From contig OZ034979.1 in the NCBI GenBank assembly GCA_964030785.1, positions 8,324,883 to 8,388,882 on the forward strand: DNA of 64,000 nt. The letters run 5' to 3'. The notes under the pieces are model-generated. The model was not told the DNA's origin. It made no database searches and worked only from the letters and a program-made list of their open reading frames with translations. The stretch is from Siderastrea siderea (lineage: Eukaryota; Cnidaria; Anthozoa; Scleractinia; Rhizangiidae). Position numbers and translations under genes: made by a program. Below are positions 57,246-64,000 of the stretch, in pieces (positions within the stretch are counted from its first letter, which is position 1; every line of letters begins with the position of its first letter).

Positions 57246-58960
57246 CTAAACGCCTTGCCCCGTGTTAATATTTTGCGCCACTAAAATTGCTGTCCCTTGA
57301 GTTCCATCCATTCGTACTGCGACAAATTCGTGAGCAACACCTATGTCGCTAAGATATTGTTCGGTCGCCTCGCCTGTAAAATATTCATTTTGACTCAACT
57401 GATTTTGATCCACAGCGACCGCTACACCAGGTATACCTACTTCACCAACGGCCGATCGCTCTGATTCGGCATTTTTTATATCGACCATTTTCTCTTCCAT
57501 CGCGGGCTGTATATTTTGCACTTGTAGTTCTTGTTGCGGAACAGGTTGAATTGGAATGGGTTCCACGGGTTGGACCATACTGGCTTTCCCCGTCTTTCCG
57601 TTCGAATGTGTCCTTACATGTTTTGATAAATGGTCGCTCCGCATGAATCTCTTGCCGCATTCTTTACACGCAAATCGCTTTTCGCCTGTGTGAGTTCGGC
57701 GATGCCGCTGCAATTCATCAGAGCGAGTGAATCTTTTCCCGCAAAACAACCAGTTGCAAACGAACGGCCGCTCGCCTGTGTGCCAGCGAAGATGCGCTCG
57801 TAAATGCGACGTCTTCCCGTAGACTTTCCCACAGCCTGGTATATGACAAATATGCTGTTTACGACCATCAGCTGTCCTTCCTTCGCCTTCTCTGCAATTT
57901 GGACAAGTACAGGCTACGCGACGAAGCCTGCGATTACTTGTGGGGCTAACATTTGGGTTAACTGCGGCGATGTTTACATTTTCTTGCGAGGCTTCGGGCT
58001 GAACTTGTAGTTGAATAGTCGCGTTTCCGTTTGCTGCGTTTGAAGGCGCCGCGATAACATTTACCGTCCCCGCAGACAGCCATTTATTCGGTTCTGTACT
58101 CTCTTGTGTAAGAATAATCTGTCCTTGAGGTGTTCTTGTCACTTGAACGTACGCAGGGTTTTGCGATGCACTCTCCGAAGGTTCCTGCGTTTGTTGTTGT
58201 TGCATGGTGGAAATACCTACGTCGCTATTTCCTGCGTATGTTGGCGATGAGACCACATATTGATGTGAAGGACTACTCGTTGTTTTCGCCCATGAGAAAG
58301 GCTTCGCTTGCCACCATTGAGCGCCAATCGCAGAATTAGCCTCCCCTGTATCCGATTTTATGGTCCAAGTGCCTGTATCAACCGCTTTGCTCAAATCATA
58401 CTCGGGAGTATAGACGAGATTCACACTGGCTTCGCTGCAGCTCGTTACAAGCGGTTGTTGTGACAATGAACACACGTTTTGTACCGTAGGACTCGTTGTA
58501 ACGGCTGCATAATACATCTGCCCTTGTTCCACCTGGCTTATGGAGGCATATAAGCCCGGACTGGAGTGGTTTTGCGCTTGCAGAATGTTCGTTGTGTTCG
58601 AGTGATACACATTGTCATTCGCGTGCGTTGATGTTGCATGTTCCGAAGTCCACGAGGTCGGGTACTCTTGCGAGGGTGAAAGCTGGTTGATCGGCGATTG
58701 TAGGACGGTATTTTGTGCTTCAAACCCTTGTCCGATCTTGCTACAAGTCGCAGCCAGCAATGCCAGAGGAGAGGGTTGGATTTCCTGGATGGTGGGCGGG
58801 CACAAGAAAAGGGGGTGTGAGTTATAGTATGAGAAGATGAGTGCATGTACTCCGTTCCAAATCACAATGCGGCACAAAAGGTACATTTACTACTAACCTG
58901 AGAATTTGGTGGTGGTTGTATATACTCCATTTGTCCCCGACGTAGCGTGATGGCGGTCAT
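57246..58960 (-). CDS. SP4-like: Sp-family zinc-finger transcription factor (Sp1-4-like), two exons
   Basis: Exon 1 is 58898-58960 (ATG, 21 codons, donor GTTAGT); exon 2 is 57246-58784 (CAG acceptor, stop at 57246), 533 aa in all. The N-terminus carries the SP box ([14 protein letters not shown], about residues 26-39). A long Gln/Ser/Thr-rich region follows, as in Sp activation domains. The Btd box CTCPNC is at 313-318. Three C2H2 fingers lie at 334-356, 364-386 and 394-414, with contact residues of Sp type ([24 protein letters not shown]), predicted to bind GC boxes in the nucleus. The Gln-rich N-terminus favours the Sp1-4 group over Sp5 or Sp6-9. About 119 residues follow the fingers. Orthology to one vertebrate gene is not claimed. 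Confidence 0.92.
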
Positions 58961-59200
58961 TACGAGAAATTGTCCGCTGATTACTTTTACCAAGCGTTTT
59001 TAGTGCGCGCGAAACAGTAAAAACACATCGCGAGCACACTTTTTGTGACAACGACTAGTTCGGGAAGACAGCTGCTTACAGAAGCACTCAAATGGTTTCT
59101 CGATGTTGACCAATCAGCGAGCGAACTGGTTTCTTTGATTGACAGCTCTGGGTGCGATTTTAAATGAAAGCCATGTGCTTCAGCTGTCAGCGAGATACAG
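58961..59200 (-). promoter_or_regulatory. 5' flank of the Sp gene
   Basis: GC-richer than its surroundings, with CCAATC on the plus strand at 59110-59115. No TATA box is evident. The call is positional only. Confidence 0.3.
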
Positions 59201-60561
59201 CCTCGTCATAAATACGAGGCGAAGAGAACCCTTGCGCATGATATCTGTTCTCAAGAAAAGTTTACTATCAAGTTAAATTGTCTAAATTAGCTTTATACGA
59301 GGACGATTTCTGAATTCAAGCCCATCTGTCTCAAATTAGTCTATTCTAAAAATGCGGAATTTATGATTTCCTTCCCTAAGTTCCGTTTCTTGGGTCGCAC
59401 CCACGAACGAAATTGTTTCTTTTCTTTTTCTTCTTTTTTCAGCTTTACAATCGTGACTTTTCTGTATTCAATTACGATATTTATAGACGAGTTCCTTAAG
59501 GCACTTAATCGTGTTTATAAAGCGGCTTATTTTATCTCTCAATGGCGCATGTGTCTTATGTCCTCGAAGCCAGGCATTTTGACGCCAAGCAATAATAAAC
59601 TTGGTCCTAAATGCGACGTTTAAAATTTCATTTCTTTATCTAGAAAGAAGACAAATTCCTTTTCGGATATTAATTAAGCTTTGGGAAATCTCTCAGGTAT
59701 CATCTCGAGAGCGATAAATGTAGTTGACTCTGTGAATAAATCGTTGAGGCATTCATTTAAAAATTACACACAAAGTCATTAATTGCGCCTGCCGAGAGCG
59801 AAAATGTTGTTCTTCTTTTTTTCCTTTCTTTCCTTTTTTTTTTTTCTTTTTTCTTGGCTTAAATTGAGTACTTTTATCCCTGGTGATAATCTTTGATTAC
59901 TAAACATTTGATTGTCAAACGCTTAAAGAGAACAGGGTTGAGAGATACGGCCTGTCAAGTCAAGTCATTCTTCCGAAAAAACCAAGAACATATCTTAGCG
60001 TCCTCCTTTATGACCTAAGCGTATCAGATTTAAATGCTGTTCGAGACATAGTTTTTCCAAAAGAGATATACAAAAATCATAGACCAAAAAAATAACGGCA
60101 AGAAAACTTTGCAGCTGGTTTTTATGTTACAAACGGCCATCAAGAGACATAAGATTCTCTGCACTTGTGTGAAAAAGAGAAAAATGTATTTTGACTGATG
60201 TTGATGATATGTTTAAAAACATTCGGTTAATGCTGCCCTATAGCTCTGTACATGTTCGGAAACCAAATAAACTGCAGTATTATTGTTTCTAATTTTATGA
60301 CACAAATCGTCTCTTTTGACGGTAAAATCGGCACTTTTATAAACTAGAGGAAGGTAGGAGCTCGCCAGAAGTGTATAAAATTTTGCGCAATTTTGAGAAG
60401 TTTTTGGGTAAACTTGAGCACTTTTGAGTGAAATCTCCCGTATTATGTTTTGCCCACTCGTCTGAAAAAGGGTATAGAATGTTACCATTTTGGCCTGAAA
60501 AAGGACGATTTCAGGGATTATGTTATCACTTAATCCGATATCAGTTACTAACTGAAAATAA
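59201..60561. other. No gene recognised
   Basis: AT-rich with pyrimidine runs near 59810-59860. Short frames only. Confidence 0.5.
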
Positions 60562-61052
60562 TACAGTCGTACCTCGATTACTGATCGAGATCCGGACTTC
60601 CCCCGGTTGGACCACCAAAACAGTCTGGATCGTAGGAGAATCCACACAATAGATAACAATGAACATTTTTATTCAGTTTCGAGTTACCTCAAGAAACGAT
60701 TTAGCCTTGCAAATCATTGTTACTTTCCTTTCAAAGGAAGCTGTATTCACAGTCGCTGAAAAACCCACATGGTTGGCTTCATCATTTTTCTCAGAGTGAT
60801 CAGTTTTCACCAGGAAATAGGGTGTATAGGAAAACGGTTTAAGAGATTAATCACACTTCTTTAGCTTGAAGTTGTTACTATCGCTACTCTTAAGTGTTTA
60901 CAAATAAATTGGGACCACTACAAAAAATCTGGATCGATAATCGAGAAGTCCGGATAACATAGGTTTGACTGTTTCAATGTTTACAAATCAACCGGGACCA
61001 CTGAAAAAAATCTGGTTAATCGAGAAGTCCGGATAATATAGGTTTGACAGTA
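60562..61052. mobile_element. Mariner/Tigger-like MITE with duplicated 3' end
   Basis: It starts TA-CAGTCGTACCTCGATTA and ends GGTTTGACAG-TA. The 3' segment (TCGAGAAGTCCGGATAA...TAGGTTTGAC) occurs twice, near 60937-60972 and 61015-61050, as if one end had been duplicated in tandem. No ORF. Confidence 0.6.
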
Positions 61053-61473
61053 TAGTATGGCATTTTGGTCTAGAAATCGTGTTAAGGCGACGAATTCTGG
61101 GTGGCGTGTATACCTTGGATCCAATTTCAATAAGTACCCGGAAATTTCAGTCTCTTTAGACACCGACTGTGAATTTAAATCACTTCCTCTGAATCGGAAA
61201 CACCCTCAGACAGTGTCAACCATGTTATTTTACAAAGATAAACTCATTTCGGAAATACGTCGGCTTAGATAGCCAGACAATCGAATGTTCACTCTTGCCA
61301 AGGGTGTGCAAATGTTTAGCTGTTTAGAATTAGACTAGAGGCCGTGTTTTCTCTGAGTGATTGTTGTTCACTACTAAATTTTCTCCTGATCTAATTGGCT
61401 TTTATTGATCACGTGACATGATGGTGTTGACCCGCGGAGACTCAACTATCAGGCCGGGGAAAGGGTTTTCCCT

Positions 61474-61512
61474 TTCTCCCCTCCCCCTCCCCCTCCCCCT
61501 CCCCCTCCCCAC
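61474..61512 (+). repeat. (CCCCCT)n microsatellite
   Basis: Five to six units of CCCCTC. Other long homopolymer runs in the window: poly-G at 24081-24094, T then G at 54512-54547, and T then G at 62260-62288. Confidence 0.8.
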
Positions 61513-62038
61513 TCCTTACATTTTTTTTTGTCCCCCCTTAATTTTTGCACGGCCAAAAAGCGAAAAATGTTTCGAACGAGCGGAAAAAACCTACGGAAAC
61601 GACGCCACACAGGCTAGTTCATCTGGGGAAAGTACCCGGATGGATAGAACTCATTACTTATTTGTCTCAATCATCAACTAGACTAGTGGTCTGACTGTTT
61701 TAGCAGACATAAATGATTATGATAGGAAGATGACGACATTAGAATGTATTTACAAAAAGAAAGCAAAGCGACAAGGACAAAGCGCGCAACGAAGGACAAT
61801 CAAACACGCGCAGCGTGTAAACTTCACTGATCGTTGGTCTACTCTGGGCGAGGAACATCTCATACATAAAGGGAACCCTTCATAAATACTGCGATCAAGG
61901 ATTTATAACACAGCATTTCGATAGATGAAAATTTTGATGCTTTAATATGACCTGGTTAAAATTCCGTTAAAAAATAAAGTTACATAAATTTATTGACTTC
62001 TTTAGTCCTTAATTTCACTATTCCTTGTATGAACCATT

Positions 62039-62248
62039 AGTCTAGGATAGACTGCAAGCAGTCTCTCTTTTGCTCTAAAATCCGTGCTGGATGAACTGCA
62101 AAGTCACGAGGGCGATATTCGAGCGGCGAGCCGCGAGTAGCGTGGGCGGGAGAGTATCGGCGGCTCGAATATCGCACTCGCTTTCTCGCCGCTCCTCCGG
62201 CAGGGATTTTAGAGCAAAAGAATGACTGCTCGCAGTCTAAGTCTAGGA
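62039..62248. mobile_element. MITE with long inverted repeats
   Basis: The left arm TCTAGGATAGACTGCAAGCA through GCTCTAAAATCC pairs with the right arm GGATTTTAGAGCAAAAG through TCTAGGA. A second pair (GCGATATTCGAGCGGC and GCGGCTCGAATATCGC-like) lies inside, so most of the element can fold into a hairpin. Confidence 0.75.
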
Positions 62249-63124
62249 CAACGTCAGTTTTTTTTTTTGGGGGGGGGGGGGGTGGGGGAACGGTCTATTG
62301 TTTTGAGAAAAAGCAATAGCCGGCCGGAAAAAACCGGATGTCGAACGATCACCCTTTTTCCAAAGATGCTCTTTCATGGGTGGAGAGACAGGGGATATGA
62401 CAACGTAGTGAGCCGACAGTGCCAAATAACGTGTGAATTGGTCAGCGGTCCTAAGCGCGGGCTTATTTCAAAATGGCCGCCATTTCCCGTGGATTTTGCC
62501 ATTAGAAAAACAGAGCAGAAGGTTAAGCTCGGAGTTAAGCATTTCTTTGTACTTTTATACGGCTGGACTTATTTTCTTTCTAAATTTAGTTGGGGACAAT
62601 TTTCTTTTGGCCTAGAACTAAAATGCGGAGACCTCAGTAACGAGTTATTGTGATGTCGTAAGGAACACTGGACACTGCGTTATTCAGCTCTGTCTCGTGA
62701 CTAAAAAAGAATACAGTTCCCAAGCAAGGAAGAACGAACACAACAATTTCAATTTGAAAAGACTCTTACCAAGTATTTTTGTCCGGGCAAAACAGTTTTA
62801 ACTTTTGAGTAAGTGGATGAAATCCTTTATGAAAGTTCAAGTTTTGTAACGACTCTCGTAAAACTAACATTAAGTGATGACAATGTCAACAAACGAAAAA
62901 CTTTGCAACGAACCAACCACAACTCTAAGCAAAATACAACCAGTGCCGAGGGCGTCGAAACGATTGGCGTTAATTTTGCATCTGATTGGTGGTAAAAATT
63001 CTTTACGTTGAATGGCTGAGGCACACTGCATAGGTTGCACGAATCAATTACGTAACAATTTTCCAAAGTCGCAAGGCCGAGAAAGTGAAAGCCGTTTTCA
63101 ACTCCATGTTCTTCCGAGCACCAG
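62249..63124. other. No gene recognised
   Basis: It begins with a T/G homopolymer run. A decayed R106 scrap in reverse orientation (TAACTTTTGAGTAAGTGGAT, GAAATCC) is at 62799-62826. No exon found. Confidence 0.45.
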
Positions 63125-63283
63125 TAGCCTGCGTAGCTGGCGGTTTTGTTGGGGAGCGCCGCGAGCGGCGAAGCTGCGAGGGGAGTGGGGACGAGGTTTT
63201 GCATTTTTTCCCTCGTCCCCACTCCCCTCGCGGCTTCGCCGCTCGCGCGCGCTCCCCAACAAAACCGCCAGCTACGTAGGCTA
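63125..63283. mobile_element. Near-perfect palindromic MITE
   Basis: Arms of about 72 bp (63125-63196 and 63211-63283) beginning TAGCCTGCGTAGCTGGCGGT, with a 14-base loop. Very GC-rich in the middle. A shorter relative with TAGCCTGCGTCGC and ACGCAGGCTAG ends lies at 9612-9703. Confidence 0.8.
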
Positions 63284-63894
63284 AGCACCACGGCCCGGTT
63301 GTTCAAAAGCCGGTTAACGCTAACCTGGGATTAAAATTTAACCAAGGATCCTGTTTCTCCCGCTTAAAAGTGTTTTCACAGCAGATTCCAAGTGGCAGTT
63401 TGAAAGCAACCAAAGCCAAAGTGTAGGGCAACAAAGATTTACAAGAATTTGCATCGTTTTCCTGTAAAAATGAATTCAAAATTGTGCTAATCCTGGGTTA
63501 GCTCAATCCTGCTTTGAACAACCTAGGAAAGAAATCCACTAGAAGGATGTCATAAGAGTTACTTAATCAATTTACAATATTACTGCATGAATTCTCTGGC
63601 AAATTTTCTCATTTCTACTTTACAAGTAGTCCTCGTTTTTATCACGAGAAGTCCGCACGCGCACATGGGTGGAAAGTTCGAGAAGCTCGAAGCGAGGTAG
63701 TCACGTTTCCCGTACGTGCACACGCGCGTTATCCTTTGCGGTGAACCATCCATGATAAAAGGAGGCTGCTTGTACCTTGTATGTGTATTGTTTGCAATAT
63801 GAAATATGGGAACTCAAAGTCGTACTTTGTCTTAGCACAGTATTCATATCGTCTAATTTTCATTTCATCATTGTCCATTTTCGTAGATGTTTTG

Positions 63895-64000
63895 TCACCG
63901 TTGTTTTCCCTTCTTGGCCTTGCCACTCTTCAGAGCCTCGATTTCATCCTGTTGTGACGTCAGTTTCTCGGTCATTCCGCACAAGTGTTCACTCATCATT
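63895..64000 (-). CDS. 3' end of an unidentified coiled-coil-like protein (partial)
   Basis: An open frame running in from the right edge to TGA at 63897-63895. The 34 visible residues begin MMSEHLCGMTEKLTSQQDEI and end in a lysine-rich tail (SGKAKKGKQR). The heptad-like spacing and Lys-rich tail suggest the end of a coiled-coil protein. I do not recognise the family. No splice acceptor is seen within the window, so the exon extends beyond it. Confidence 0.5.
   Translation of the reverse strand, partial: MMSEHLCGMTEKLTSQQDEIEALKSGKAKKGKQR

Overview
The window looks like nuclear DNA of an anthozoan cnidarian, most probably a stony coral. This is inferred from intron-rich animal genes, AT-rich non-coding DNA, a YR (Ngaro-type) retrotransposon, many small inverted-repeat elements and tRNA-derived SINEs; no species is assigned. 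Only three host genes can be supported, all on the minus strand, and repeats make up much of the rest.

From right to left: the last 106 bases hold the C-terminal end of an unidentified lysine-rich, probably coiled-coil protein (63895-64000). At 57246-58960 is a two-exon Sp-family zinc-finger transcription factor (533 aa deduced) with SP box, Btd box and three C2H2 fingers. From 53599 down to 28093 lies the complete gene for Obg-like ATPase 1 (OLA1), reconstructed here as 16 exons giving 398 aa, with every junction checked for phase. One OLA1 junction only keeps the frame and family length if the intron has AT...AC ends with an ATAAGT donor, next to a 12-nt micro-exon.

The OLA1 introns are full of mobile DNA. 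Intron 4 holds a 5.65-kb Ngaro-like element (42582-48234) with gag-like, RT/RNase H and tyrosine recombinase ORFs and near-identical split direct repeats in the order A1-ORFs-B1-A2-B2. Intron 2 holds a 1.33-kb element with an 8-bp target duplication and an internal array of 64-bp repeats. Other introns carry tRNA-headed SINEs, two of which end in 67-bp tandem repeats, a hAT-like MITE, and a 106-bp satellite-like repeat that recurs in at least seven places in both orientations.

Left of OLA1 (1-28 kb) no host gene could be identified. It contains a 5.5-kb block of three alternating-orientation copies of one ~1.74-kb inverted-repeat element, all separated by the same 9-bp sequence (9783-15335); a TTAA-flanked element (7338-8356) with a relative at 54837-55498; several 106-bp arrays; and a decayed fragment resembling a P2X7-type cysteine-rich domain near 16.3 kb. 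A 3.15-kb element with CAGGGCTCGAC ends and internal tandem repeats (29475-32629) lies inside OLA1 intron 13.

The host genes show no functional link to each other. OLA1 is a cytosolic P-loop ATPase tied to translation and stress control, the Sp protein a GC-box-binding regulator. ORF searches alone miss OLA1 because most of its exons are under 125 nt.
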